Source of the DNA: Fluviicola taffensis DSM 16823
Lineage (GTDB): Bacteria > Bacteroidota > Bacteroidia > Flavobacteriales_D > Crocinitomicaceae
DNA: 64,000 nucleotides
Assembly (NCBI RefSeq): GCF_000194605.1
Contig: NC_015321.1
Span: 2,170,001-2,234,000 of the forward strand
Direction: 5' to 3'
Shown one piece after another: positions 25,750-34,729 of the stretch. The notes beneath the pieces were generated by a model. The model was not told where the DNA came from. It did not search any database and was given only the letters and a program-made list of their open reading frames with translations. Every line of letters begins with the position of its first letter. The stretch's first letter is position 1. The translations under genes and the position numbers were made by a program.

Positions 25750-26334
25750 TTACGAATGAGCATAATAAGGCGAAATCATGATATAAACAATGACACCTGT
25801 TGCAGCAACGTAAAACCAAATTGGCCACGTAAATTTCGTCAGCTTTCGGTGTTTATCGTATTTTCCTTCCCAAGCGTATAAGTAGGAGAAAAGTACCAAA
25901 GGAACTACTGCAACACTTAAAATAATGTGCGAAATTAAGATGAGGTAATATGTTATTTTGCTTGCAGCTGAAATACTCGCTAATTCAAACATTTCCAACT
26001 CACCATTTCCATTCGAATCTCCATAAAGTGTGGGGTCTGAGGTCATGTGATAAGCAATATAACACACCAAGAATAAGGCTGAAAGAACCATACAAATCTT
26101 GATGATTCCTTCATGAAGACTGATTTTCTTTTTCTTAATTGCGACTAAAGCTAAAATCAAAAGAATCGCAGTGATTCCATTGATACAAGCGTAGATTGCG
26201 GGTAAGAAGGATAAATCAACTCCTCCAATTTTAATTTTAAACAATGCAGCAACTGCAAGTGGAATGATGATTGAAAGCGCAATAATCAGCTTGCGAATTC
26301 CATGTTTAGTGCTTTGTGTTGATTCCATACTCAA
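25750..26334 (-). CDS. DUF420 domain membrane protein of the oxidase operon
   Basis: The 194-residue protein has five hydrophobic helices (LIIALSIIIPLAVAALF; LPAIYACINGITAILLILALV; IKICMVLSALFLVCYIAY; ITYYLILISHIILSVAVVPLV; WPIWFYVAATGVIVYIM) and conserved His residues (LHEG, AYHMT, SHIILS), as in the DUF420/CtaM group. CtaM-like proteins take part in cytochrome oxidase maturation. It is the last gene of the operon and overlaps the end of the SCO gene by about 29 bases. Confidence 0.85.
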   Translation of the reverse strand: MSMESTQSTKHGIRKLIIALSIIIPLAVAALFKIKIGGVDLSFLPAIYACINGITAILLILALVAIKKKKISLHEGIIKICMVLSALFLVCYIAYHMTSDPTLYGDSNGNGELEMFELASISAASKITYYLILISHIILSVAVVPLVLFSYLYAWEGKYDKHRKLTKFTWPIWFYVAATGVIVYIMISPYYAHS

Positions 26335-26974
26335 TATCTAATAATTTGCGTAAATCGTTGTTTAATTGATCTACATCTTTGGTTTGTGTTCCTCTATAAA
26401 TCCCTCTAACGTATCCTTCTCTGTCTACTAGAACCATTCCATCACTATGTGCAAATCCCCCAGCAGCCATTGGATCTTTATCTGCATGAACCATGAAGTG
26501 CATCACGCCCAAACGATGGGTTTTAGCTTCATTTCCAGTAAAAAAATACCAGTTTTTAGTTTGGATTCCGTTGTTCTTGATGTAAGCTCTCAGCACCGAT
26601 GGTTGATCTGTATTTGGGTCAATACTAAATGACATGAATTGAACCTCTGAAACCAAATCTTGGGTCAAAATATTCAAGCGTTTCATTTGTGAAATCATGG
26701 GTGGGCAAATACTTGGACAACTTGTAAAGAAAAAGTTGGCAATCCAAACTTTACCCTTCATCGATTTTGAAGTAATTACTAGGGAATCTTGATTGAGGTA
26801 AGAAAAATCTGGAATTTTGGGATAGATAGTATCAACAGCTTGAACACCATCTGTTTCAGAAAACTCAATGTCGTAGTTCCCAAAATAAGGAAGTGCTTGA
26901 AGTTTCGTTTGTTTTTCTGTTTTACAGCTAACTAGTAGGATTAGGATGAATGCAAGACCAATAATCTGTTTCAT
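26306..26974 (-). CDS. SCO1/SenC copper chaperone lipoprotein
   Basis: SCO proteins deliver copper to the CuA site of cytochrome c oxidase subunit II and act as thiol reductants. The 222-residue product starts with a lipobox (MKQIIGLAFILILLVSC). It has the copper/thiol motif CPSICPP (CxxxC) in a thioredoxin fold and the conserved copper-binding His in FAHSDGMVLVD. All three ligands are present, so it looks functional. It overlaps the upstream SCO-like gene by four bases and the downstream DUF420 gene. Confidence 0.92.
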   Translation of the reverse strand: MKQIIGLAFILILLVSCKTEKQTKLQALPYFGNYDIEFSETDGVQAVDTIYPKIPDFSYLNQDSLVITSKSMKGKVWIANFFFTSCPSICPPMISQMKRLNILTQDLVSEVQFMSFSIDPNTDQPSVLRAYIKNNGIQTKNWYFFTGNEAKTHRLGVMHFMVHADKDPMAAGGFAHSDGMVLVDREGYVRGIYRGTQTKDVDQLNNDLRKLLDIEYGINTKH

Positions 26975-27663
26975 TTCTCCTTTGATTTCTTCAATTTATA
27001 TGCTTTGATATCGTATTCTTTTTCCAACAAGGCCATGTGATCGCGCATGGTACGAATGGTGCCTTCCGTTTTACCAGGTAAGACCATTCTTAGATGATTC
27101 TTTTTATCCGATAAAAGCATCAATTCTTGAAAACCATTGCCACCAAAATATTTTTTATCTTCTTGAAGCAAAGATTGTCCATTGTGCTTCATGTTGAAGA
27201 TTGATTTTGCATCTCCAGCAAGAATAATCCAAATAGATGGATCAAATCCTTCAACACGGTCCTTCAACATGAATTGAACATCTTTTATGCGTTGATCTGG
27301 ATTTCCGTTTCCATCTGTTAAAATGGATACCAACTTCACATGGTGTAATTTCTTTTTGTTTTCGCGAAGAGTTTGATAAATCAACTGATCTAAATGCCAA
27401 ATGGTAATTCCACAAGAATCTGGACAAGAAGGTTGGATTGTTGTATAAAGTACAATTTCATTGTCGAATGATTTATTGGTATAAACCTTTCCATTCGCAT
27501 CTTTCAATGAATATGTTGGAATTACACCATAGTCATCCAACTGTTTGAATTTGTGTTCACAACCACGAGTGGAAATGAATATTAAAATAAGAGCCGGTCC
27601 GAATAGAAGCAGTAATGGAAATACTGCTCTTAACGAACCGGCCTTAGTATTTGACTTAGCCAT
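26971..27663 (-). CDS. Second SCO-like thioredoxin-fold protein, membrane anchored
   Basis: The 230-residue protein has one N-terminal helix (AVFPLLLLFGPALILIFIS) and a periplasmic thioredoxin-like domain with CPDSC, the CxxxC spacing of SCO proteins. The region where SCO proteins carry the third copper ligand reads GNGFQELMLLSDKKN with no His at the expected place. It may therefore act as a thiol-disulfide partner rather than a copper carrier. Its stop overlaps the start of the canonical SCO gene by four bases. Confidence 0.75.
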   Translation of the reverse strand: MAKSNTKAGSLRAVFPLLLLFGPALILIFISTRGCEHKFKQLDDYGVIPTYSLKDANGKVYTNKSFDNEIVLYTTIQPSCPDSCGITIWHLDQLIYQTLRENKKKLHHVKLVSILTDGNGNPDQRIKDVQFMLKDRVEGFDPSIWIILAGDAKSIFNMKHNGQSLLQEDKKYFGGNGFQELMLLSDKKNHLRMVLPGKTEGTIRTMRDHMALLEKEYDIKAYKLKKSKEK

Positions 27664-27687
27664 TGGCTACAATAAATTATTTTTATA

Positions 27688-28056
27688 CTATCCTCCGTAT
27701 GTTTCCCAAGCTGCGTGAACAGCATTTGCCTCAGTTAAAGCAATGAAAATAAGGTAGGAAATAAAGATGAAATATGGAATTAAAATACAATATTTCAACA
27801 CTTTTCGTTCGTCACCTAAGTGCATGAATACAAGTACAATGTAACCTGCTTTCAACAACGTTAATCCGATGAAAAGCAATTTTACAATCCACCACATGGA
27901 ATTATCTTGGTGAACTAAAGCTCCAACAGCAACTTCAAATGCAGTAATTACTGTTAAAATAGCAGTTACTAACCAAATCTTACGACGAATCTTTTTACCA
28001 GCTTCTTCGCTATGGTGAGCATCTAATGAGTATTCAATAATATCGTCTCTTTCCAT
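27688..28056 (-). CDS. Cytochrome c oxidase subunit IV family protein
   Basis: The 122-residue protein has three hydrophobic helices (IWLVTAILTVITAFEVAVGAL; WWIVKLLFIGLTLLKAGYIVLVFMHL; CILIPYFIFISYLIFIALTEA) and the FMHLGDE motif of the prokaryotic subunit IV (caa3/CyoD-like) family. The N-terminal 25 residues are acidic and His-bearing. Subunit IV helps stabilise the complex. It lies 19 bases after the subunit III gene. Confidence 0.85.
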   Translation of the reverse strand: MERDDIIEYSLDAHHSEEAGKKIRRKIWLVTAILTVITAFEVAVGALVHQDNSMWWIVKLLFIGLTLLKAGYIVLVFMHLGDERKVLKYCILIPYFIFISYLIFIALTEANAVHAAWETYGG

Positions 28057-28075
28057 GATATATCGTTCTAAAAAA

Positions 28076-29128
28076 TTAAACTAAGTAGAAGAATGTAAAT
28101 ACAAACACCCAAACTAAATCGACAAAGTGCCAGTACAATCCTGTTTTTTCAACCATCTCGTAGTGTCCACGTTTGTGGTAAGTACCACGAGAAACACCTA
28201 AGAAGATTAAGATATTGATCATAACTCCAGAGAATACGTGGAATCCGTGAAATCCAGTAATAAAGAAGAAGAACTGACCATATTGAGAAGGACCATATTC
28301 GTTGCTTGTTAAATCAGCACCATAAATAATAGCTCCTTTTTTTCCAGAGTTAACAGATTCCCAATATTTCACTTCCGCATCTTTTCCTTTAACAACCGTA
28401 ACTTTTGCTAAAGAATGCTCATTTCCATCTGTTTTGATGATTAATTTCATCTCGTGGTCATGTTGTTTTTTCCAAGTTGCAACAGAACCATCGTGAAGGG
28501 TGATTTTTCCGTCTTTTACATCTCCATTCATAACCGCTGTGCGGAAATGGTGGAATAATTCGTCAGGAGTTTCTTTAATCACATCACCTACTTTGTGGTG
28601 TTTTCCAGCTTGAACAACAGTAAAGCTTTCTAAATCTCCGAAGTGCCCTTTTACAATTGCACGAGATCCAGTGTGCTCACCAGACATAATTTCAACGCTT
28701 CCAAAATGAGAACCGTGAATAAAGTGAGACCATTCCCAAGCTTGAGAACCCAAGAAGAAGAAACCACCAATGATTGTAGCAATCATCCATTTCATCACCC
28801 CTTTTTTGTCCATTCTATGACCAGCTTCAACTGCTAAAACCATCGTTACAGATGATACAATCAAGATGAACGTCATTAATGCGACATAAATTAATGGATA
28901 ACCATGACCTAAGAAAGGCAAGGAGTCAAAAGTCTCTTCACCAATCGGCCAAGCGCTCTGAGTGGTGTGGCGCGTATAACCATAAGCAACTAACAATCCT
29001 CCGAATGTCAATGCATCAGATACCAAGAAAAACCACATCATAAGCTTCCCGTAACTTACGTTAAACGGAGAAACTTTCCCGTTCCAAGCGGTAGAAGCGT
29101 CGACATGTGTTGTAGCGTGTCCAGCCAT
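28076..29128 (-). CDS. Cytochrome c oxidase subunit III with hydrophilic insert
   Basis: The 350-residue protein is subunit III of a haem-copper oxidase, an inner-membrane component. The N-terminal helices include MMWFFLVSDALTFGGLLVAYGY, and the C-terminal ones TGFHGFHVFSGVMINILIFLG and GLYWHFVDLVWVFVFTFFYLV; both HGFHV and WHFVDLVW are subunit III signatures. Between helices III and IV (about residues 130-255) lies a hydrophilic, His- and Lys-rich insert absent from the classic 260-residue subunit. A subunit III paralogue with a different insert lies just upstream. Confidence 0.9.
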   Translation of the reverse strand: MAGHATTHVDASTAWNGKVSPFNVSYGKLMMWFFLVSDALTFGGLLVAYGYTRHTTQSAWPIGEETFDSLPFLGHGYPLIYVALMTFILIVSSVTMVLAVEAGHRMDKKGVMKWMIATIIGGFFFLGSQAWEWSHFIHGSHFGSVEIMSGEHTGSRAIVKGHFGDLESFTVVQAGKHHKVGDVIKETPDELFHHFRTAVMNGDVKDGKITLHDGSVATWKKQHDHEMKLIIKTDGNEHSLAKVTVVKGKDAEVKYWESVNSGKKGAIIYGADLTSNEYGPSQYGQFFFFITGFHGFHVFSGVMINILIFLGVSRGTYHKRGHYEMVEKTGLYWHFVDLVWVFVFTFFYLV

Positions 29129-29149
29129 TTTATAATTTTTTGTGCAAGT

Positions 29150-30205
29150 TTAATGAATAAAAAGCAAAAAAAGCAACAAATAGATCCATAAAACACCTAA
29201 AAAATGCCAGAAAATAGCAAGGGTGCGTACTGGGAGGAAATTATCTGCTACCAATGATCCTGAAAATGAGCGAATTGAAGCTCGGAGCATAAATATCAAA
29301 GTAACTAAAATGTGTAGTAAGTGTAAGAAAGTTAGAATATATAGATAGGAAGTTGCTGTATCCGAAGATGAATCCATTTTTAATTGTAAAGGAGCATTTA
29401 ATGGAATGTTATTGTAATAGAGTGTACGATCTTTGTAGTCCAGCTCCTTGTTTTTATAATATATTTTAAAATCCTTACCATATTTTCCCTTGTGAAAAAA
29501 ATCACCACGGCCATCTCGAATATGCCAAGAAAACTCTTCTAAACGGATTAAATCTACAGGTGATAATTGAATGGTATCTTGAATAAAAAGCTTTCCAGCT
29601 TTATAGCTTACTGGTTGGTGTTTGTATAGTATGGTATACTTCCCATAATTTGTAATTTTAGATTCTTTTTCTCTTGAAATCGCTTCAAATTGTTTGGCAA
29701 ATAAACCAATATCTTTCTTTTGCGAATCTGAAACTAGTTTTCCTTTTAGAAAGTAATCATTTCCATCAACCTCCATATAGTTCCCATCTACCTGCAATTC
29801 GTAGTAATCTCCGTAACGACCATCAGAAACAGTGATTTTAGAAGTTAAAAAAGCACCGTTTTCATTGAGTTCACGATACCCCTTCAACTGAAAGTAAGCA
29901 AAACCAACCCCGAGAATGAACGTTAATGGAACAATTGTTTTAAGAATATTTGGTTTTCCCTTTTGTGCGAGTTTGATTCCAATAGCAAGAACAATACTGC
30001 TAAGAATGATTAGTGCAGTAGAAATATAGAATGCAGGCGGGAAGTTATACTTTACCCAAAAAGTATCACCAGCGCTTACAATGTAACCAGAAGATAAGCC
30101 TGCAAATAACATCATGATACTGAAAATCCCCACGTAAATGAGATTTTTACGCATCTTCTCCCGAACTTCTGGGGTTAATTCTTGATTGTAATCGTTTTGT
30201 GACAT
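29150..30205 (-). CDS. Subunit III-like haem-copper oxidase protein (paralogue with insert)
   Basis: This 351-residue protein has helices typical of subunit III (FSIMMLFAGLSSGYIVSAG; AFYISTALIILSSIVLAIG; LYILTFLHLLHILVTLIFML; LAIFWHFLGVLWIYLLLFLLFIH), including the WHFLGVLWIYL version of the C-terminal signature. About 150 hydrophilic residues are inserted after helix III (near residues 110-265), rich in Tyr and Lys and unlike the insert of the next gene. Tandem subunit III genes are common in Bacteroidota oxidase operons; the split of work between them is not known. It lies 25 bases after ctaB. Confidence 0.85.
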   Translation of the reverse strand: MSQNDYNQELTPEVREKMRKNLIYVGIFSIMMLFAGLSSGYIVSAGDTFWVKYNFPPAFYISTALIILSSIVLAIGIKLAQKGKPNILKTIVPLTFILGVGFAYFQLKGYRELNENGAFLTSKITVSDGRYGDYYELQVDGNYMEVDGNDYFLKGKLVSDSQKKDIGLFAKQFEAISREKESKITNYGKYTILYKHQPVSYKAGKLFIQDTIQLSPVDLIRLEEFSWHIRDGRGDFFHKGKYGKDFKIYYKNKELDYKDRTLYYNNIPLNAPLQLKMDSSSDTATSYLYILTFLHLLHILVTLIFMLRASIRSFSGSLVADNFLPVRTLAIFWHFLGVLWIYLLLFLLFIH

Positions 30206-30230
30206 ATTTTAATTAAAAAAGGGTTCCGTG

Positions 30231-31118
30231 TTATAACAAGGCAGCTTTAATTGCTGGAAGATTTCTATCGAATACATATAAAAATTGAACAATTGGCAAC
30301 CAAATGAAAGATGCAAACATTAGTTTTCGTGCATCAGCAACAGTAAGGCTTAAGAACAATTTATAGGATTGTAGGAAGAACAAAATCGAACAAGCACCAG
30401 CAATTGCAAGGGTTATGCTTGAAGTCCAATTCATTAACCAAGGCAATAACGAAAAGGGAATAAGTGCCAACGAATAAATCATTATTTGAAATGCAGATCC
30501 TTTTGTTCGTCCATCTTTAGAGGGCAATAAGGAAAAACCACCTTGTTTATAATCATCGTGAGAAACCCACGCAATGGCCCAAAAGTGTGGAAATTGCCAG
30601 ATAAATTGTACAAAGAATAATACTCCTGCTACCAAACCTAATTCTCCAGATTCTGTTCCTGCAACCACACCAATCATGGGGGGAATTGCTCCTGGAAATG
30701 CTCCAACAAAAACAGCCCATGTAGAAATACGTTTCATGGGTGTGTAAATAAAAACGTATGACACGAATGCGGTTAAACCAAGAAGCATGGATGCTAAGTT
30801 TAACTCATGCAACATCCAAAGGCCAGGCAATAAACAAGCAGCGATAACAATCAAACCTTCGTTCACAGTCATTTCTCCCATTGGAAGTGGTCTTTTTCCA
30901 GTGCGTTTCATGAGTATATCTAATTCTCGTTCCCAAATTTGATTGGAACCATTAGAAGCAGCAGTAACCAGCAACCCGCCAATCAATAAATAGGTGATTT
31001 CCAGACCATCATGACCTCCCACAAACAAATAACCAGAAAGTGCTGAGAGAATTACAAGTGATGCGAGCCTGAATTTGGTGAAATTCATGTACATCTTCAC
31101 TTTTTTGCCGATACCCAT
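30231..31118 (-). CDS. ctaB: Protohaem IX farnesyltransferase (haem O synthase)
   Basis: CtaB/CyoE adds a farnesyl chain to haem B, giving haem O for the oxidase. The 295-residue membrane protein has the UbiA-type prenyltransferase motif NQIWERELDILMKRTGKRPLP (the first Asp-rich motif) and about eight helices. It is the first gene of a seven-gene minus-strand operon of oxidase accessory genes. Subunits I and II are not in the window. A TACATTTG element upstream is the likely promoter. Confidence 0.95.
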   Translation of the reverse strand: MGIGKKVKMYMNFTKFRLASLVILSALSGYLFVGGHDGLEITYLLIGGLLVTAASNGSNQIWERELDILMKRTGKRPLPMGEMTVNEGLIVIAACLLPGLWMLHELNLASMLLGLTAFVSYVFIYTPMKRISTWAVFVGAFPGAIPPMIGVVAGTESGELGLVAGVLFFVQFIWQFPHFWAIAWVSHDDYKQGGFSLLPSKDGRTKGSAFQIMIYSLALIPFSLLPWLMNWTSSITLAIAGACSILFFLQSYKLFLSLTVADARKLMFASFIWLPIVQFLYVFDRNLPAIKAALL

Positions 31119-31142
31119 AATTACTCTTTATTAAGACAGCGA

Positions 31143-31150
31143 CAAATGTA
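31143..31150 (-). promoter_or_regulatory. Putative promoter -7 element of the oxidase operon
   Basis: On the minus strand this reads TACATTTG, an exact TAnnTTTG match, 24 bases before the ctaB start. No clear -33 element is visible. Confidence 0.5.
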
Positions 31151-31317
31151 CGCATCGAAGTTGGAAATTGCACCTACCTCAATTCAAAATTTCAAAAGCG
31201 CTTAAAAATTTGTGTATTTGTCAGGGTAGATATGTTCACTTATTCTTAAAAATACACCAAATGTTACTTCATTCCCACCTATTGTTAATTTGCCTATTCC
31301 TGATTTAACTTTAAAGA

Positions 31318-31427
31318 TATCTTTGTATTGTATCAGGTTAAAAGAGATTCTTTCTTGAATTCTCTCAAAATCGGGTCATAGGTGTGTTAGTTTGAGGGAG
31401 GAAGTGGTAAGCCTCCCTCTTTTTTTG
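31318..31427 (+). ncRNA. Candidate small RNA with own promoter and terminator
   Basis: TATCTTTG (31318-31325) is an exact -7 element with TTTG at 31289 about 25 bases upstream. The next 90 bases hold an imperfect hairpin (GAGATTC against GAATTCTC, about 31344-31365) and end in a strong intrinsic terminator. No open frame of note lies between. I cannot assign an RNA family. The boundaries are inferred from these signals only. Confidence 0.45.
31394..31426 (+). terminator. Strong plus-strand terminator without an upstream protein gene
   Basis: GAGGGAGG (31394-31401) pairs perfectly with CCTCCCTC (31412-31419) around a ten-base loop, followed by eight T. No plus-strand protein gene lies within the preceding 5 kb, since the upstream genes are all on the minus strand. 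Confidence 0.8.
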
Positions 31428-31681
31428 CACTAATTTTTCATTTTGAAAACTTTAATTTCATATTGAGAATCATTCAAGCATCTTTCCTAACGCATTCCTT
31501 CCTTCAACTTTAATATATTTCTTTATTTGTTAAGGAATTAGCGTTCATTTGAATGTGCAATAGAGATTTTGGCATATTGTTCGCTTTTACTTCGTACGGA
31601 TTTGTTTCGATTGACAATGATATTGGTTGAAACAAATTGGAAATAGGATTTAAGTGAGGGTGATTTGTGGGGTAAAAAGAA

Positions 31682-31706
31682 GAGAGGCTTAGGTCTCTCT
31701 TTTTTG
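31682..31706. terminator. Terminator hairpin downstream of the Wzi-like gene
   Basis: AGAGAGGCTTAGGTCTCTCT folds into a short hairpin flanked by T on the plus side and, read on the minus strand, by TTCTTTTT. It most simply ends the minus-strand operon coming from 33188, and it could also end a plus-strand transcript. Confidence 0.55.
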
Positions 31707-33188
31707 TTATCTGATTTTCCGTTCGTTGAATAAGTTGCTTCGCATCCCGACACAGATAAGTGGATTAGCACTAGAACCCATTTCTCCCCAAGAATATTGA
31801 AAGCCACTTTGGAGATACAATTCTAATTGTATTTTATTTAAAGTAGTTGAGGCATTTGCTTGCACAGAAACAGTCCTTTGGGTAATGCCTTGACCAATTG
31901 TATTCCCATATTCTTTTGGATGAGAAGTATAACTTTTATAAATATCCCCACCATAACTAATCGCCGAATTATCGTATCCCTTTAAATAGAAGGAAGAGAA
32001 AAGAGTCAATTGGAAATTTTTGAATGGAATTTGCGCCGTTGCTAGAAGTTCAGCAAAATTACTTCCTAAATAATGTCCCAAGGGTAATCCTAATGACCCA
32101 TTGTTTTGCCCAGATGAAATGTGTGAGAAAGTATAAGGTCTTACTAAATTCCCTTCCAATAAATACGACCACTTTTTGAATTGACCTTTAATTCCTAGTT
32201 GCAAACCGTATTTATTCGCCCACCATTTTGAGCGGTTTTTAATTTCTTTTAATACAAATTCATCCAATGGGACTTGGATATAGACACAATGCTTTTTTGA
32301 CCCAAAATAATAAGAAGTTTGTAAGGCGAGGAGGACATTATCTGTAGAGCCTAAACTGTATTCCTGAGGGCGAAAGAATACAAATGGATTTAAATATTCG
32401 ACTTCATACCCACGCTTGTATGTGCTATCTCTAGATTGAAAAATCACCGATTCCATAATCATTACATTGAAGTTGGATCCGATATTCATACTTAGATAAT
32501 GTGTGGTATTGTATTTCCAATCGCGTGTTTTTGTAGTTAAATTATTATCATGCAAGAATTGATAAATAAGTCCATATTCTAAATTTAAAAAGTTTACTCG
32601 AAACTGAACAAATGGATTTGGAGCTACTTGGTCTCCTTGAATTAAAGAACGGTATCCTTCCCCAAAAAACTGATTGTCTATTCCAGCACTCACATGTAGG
32701 TATTTATTGGGTGTGTACCCCAGTCGAGTTCGAATATCTGTGAACCAGAATGAGGCACGATCCTGAAGTGGAGAAAAAGCGACATGAGTTTGGGTATAAT
32801 CTTCTCGCAAACTCCACCCGGATGTAAGAATGGTCCGATTATACCATTTTCCCCACGTTTTTTCGAAGTTAAACCCAATAGCTGCTCGATAACTAATAAC
32901 GGTATCGTATTGAAAATAGCTATCTGTTGCTGGAAGAATAGCAAAGCTTCTGTTTCGAGTTCCTTTTGGACTAAAATGAGTATTAAATATACTTGTGTCT
33001 CCATCGAAAATGAGTGTGTCAGTTTTCGAATCAACTCTCGTTGGGGTATATCGTATTAGAGGTTGAATTGAATGATGAATGCTTTTATTATCTGGTTTTA
33101 GATTGAAATGACGAATCCGATCAATACCTCCTTGAGAATACCCCAAGACAGCCATAAATAAAAATGCTATGAGAAGTTTGATTTGCAT
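31707..33188 (-). CDS. Wzi/RemB-like outer-membrane beta-barrel protein (paralogue A)
   Basis: The 493-residue protein has a signal peptide (MQIKLLIAFLFMAVLGYSQ) and a series of beta strands. The segment DNQFFGEGYRSLIQGDQVAP resembles the conserved region of capsule-assembly Wzi-family and gliding protein RemB-like barrels, as does the matching segment of the upstream gene (NNPLFIGSGYRSVLYSDNS). The two genes are thus ancient paralogues; the start here touches the stop of the upstream gene. It probably sits in the outer membrane and may bind polysaccharide. The assignment rests on motif resemblance only. Confidence 0.6.
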   Translation of the reverse strand: MQIKLLIAFLFMAVLGYSQGGIDRIRHFNLKPDNKSIHHSIQPLIRYTPTRVDSKTDTLIFDGDTSIFNTHFSPKGTRNRSFAILPATDSYFQYDTVISYRAAIGFNFEKTWGKWYNRTILTSGWSLREDYTQTHVAFSPLQDRASFWFTDIRTRLGYTPNKYLHVSAGIDNQFFGEGYRSLIQGDQVAPNPFVQFRVNFLNLEYGLIYQFLHDNNLTTKTRDWKYNTTHYLSMNIGSNFNVMIMESVIFQSRDSTYKRGYEVEYLNPFVFFRPQEYSLGSTDNVLLALQTSYYFGSKKHCVYIQVPLDEFVLKEIKNRSKWWANKYGLQLGIKGQFKKWSYLLEGNLVRPYTFSHISSGQNNGSLGLPLGHYLGSNFAELLATAQIPFKNFQLTLFSSFYLKGYDNSAISYGGDIYKSYTSHPKEYGNTIGQGITQRTVSVQANASTTLNKIQLELYLQSGFQYSWGEMGSSANPLICVGMRSNLFNERKIR

Positions 33189-34729
33189 CAGAAGTCGAAA
33201 TAATGATTATTAAGAGCAGTTCGTATTCCCACATTGATCCAATAAGATTGACCATCTTGAACAGGATTTTTGAGCATTCGCAAACGAGCTGATCCGAAGA
33301 TTTCCAATCCATAACTGTGATTGAAACTGTACCCGATCTCAACATTTTCAATCAATACTTGCTGATTAACTCCGGAATTTACTTCGTAAACAGGAAGTAA
33401 TTGTCGGTAATTACTAGATTGAGCTAAGTAATAATTGGTAGAAGAACTTACGAAGAGATGATTCCATTCTCCTCTTAGTCGAAATACAATTTCATCCACA
33501 CTTGCTCCCATTGGATGCCCAATTGGAAGATTGAAATTGGTGTAATTAATTCTTGGATTAGGCGATTTATAGGCGTTTGAAGAGGTATGATTGTATTCAA
33601 TATGAACCAAATAATTGTGTGATTTGAATGGCCAATAACGAACCCCAATTTGTGCCACATCACTTGATTTTGTGTAAGGATTTCGACCATATTGCCCGTA
33701 TAAGAGCACTTTCCATACTCTCCAATTCAAGTCCAATCCTAAGTAGGAGTAGCTTTTTTCATTGATTCCTTCTTGAAGTGTTGCTGCTCCTGGAAGTGGA
33801 ATGTAGAATGCTCCTTCAACGGCTTGTTTCTGAATGGAATCCCCTCTTGTCCAGATTCCTCCTTCAATCAGTCCAATTCGCAGATGCTTTGTAGGCTGAT
33901 AATAAATGGAACCAAGACTAAATGCTTTTCTTTCGTACAATGCTTCCCCGTTTGTAGCATAAGGAATTCGAAGCATGTTCAATCCTTGCATGCGAATCAA
34001 TTGAAAATTCCACTTTTTTCCGATTGAATAATTGATTCTAAAATTCATCGTTGGTAGAGAATTGTCAGAATAAAGAACCGACCGGTAACCACTACCAATA
34101 AATAAGGGGTTATTTCCTCCTGATACGGAAAGATTTTTAAAAATTTGCCATTGAACCATTCCAGTTGCATACGCATAATCGAAACCAGTTGCTTTAAATG
34201 GTTTTGTACGAGCGCCTCCAGGAATAACAGCATTTATCTGAGAATAACTGGAATCAGCACTGTTTGGATAAAATTCACCTCGGTTGATTACATACTGCTC
34301 TGCATAATAAGGCAAAATCGTTTGATTTTCATAAAACGAACCAGAAAAAAAGACTTTATTTTTGATACTTCCCTCCAAGCGAACTCCACGTACATTTAAA
34401 AACTGACGCATGCTTGTATCACCACGCTCTCTTCCAATTTGCATATCTAAAATAGGACTAATCCACAAAGCTCCATCTTCTCGAACTACCTGAATGAGTT
34501 CTCTTTGATAGATGTAATGGCCAATTGTGGCATACCGCAATTTTTGTTCTTTAGCCGTGTTATAATAATTGACCACATGATTAGCAATTGGAAAAACTGG
34601 AGCAAAAGAAGAATCTGTAAAAAAAGCAACGTCTCTGAAATAAGATTCAATGGGTAAAACACGGTATTGTTGTCCAAAAACGCTGGAAGTAAGTAGGATT
34701 GAAAAAAATAGTTTTAGAAGTAGCTTCAT
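33188..34729 (-). CDS. Wzi/RemB-like outer-membrane beta-barrel protein (paralogue B)
   Basis: The 513-residue protein has a signal peptide (MKLLLKLFFSILLTSSVFGQ) and many amphipathic strands, with GNNPLFIGSGYRSVLYSDNS and an F-R-I-N-Y strand after it, as in Wzi-like barrels. It is followed at one-base overlap by a diverged paralogue and preceded by cysQ with a four-base overlap, giving a three-gene minus-strand unit. Why a PAP phosphatase should be coupled to two barrels is unclear. It may take part in capsule, matrix or gliding functions. Confidence 0.6.
   Translation of the reverse strand: MKLLLKLFFSILLTSSVFGQQYRVLPIESYFRDVAFFTDSSFAPVFPIANHVVNYYNTAKEQKLRYATIGHYIYQRELIQVVREDGALWISPILDMQIGRERGDTSMRQFLNVRGVRLEGSIKNKVFFSGSFYENQTILPYYAEQYVINRGEFYPNSADSSYSQINAVIPGGARTKPFKATGFDYAYATGMVQWQIFKNLSVSGGNNPLFIGSGYRSVLYSDNSLPTMNFRINYSIGKKWNFQLIRMQGLNMLRIPYATNGEALYERKAFSLGSIYYQPTKHLRIGLIEGGIWTRGDSIQKQAVEGAFYIPLPGAATLQEGINEKSYSYLGLDLNWRVWKVLLYGQYGRNPYTKSSDVAQIGVRYWPFKSHNYLVHIEYNHTSSNAYKSPNPRINYTNFNLPIGHPMGASVDEIVFRLRGEWNHLFVSSSTNYYLAQSSNYRQLLPVYEVNSGVNQQVLIENVEIGYSFNHSYGLEIFGSARLRMLKNPVQDGQSYWINVGIRTALNNHYFDF

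Larger units (their letters stand above)
31119..31706. other. Gene-free region with two hairpin terminators and a candidate small RNA
   Basis: Nearly 590 bases without a credible protein gene. It holds the minus-strand promoter of the oxidase operon (31143-31150), a plus-strand unit with an exact -7 element and terminator (31318-31427), an AT-rich stretch where I see nothing (31428-31640), and a second hairpin at 31682-31706. Confidence 0.7.
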
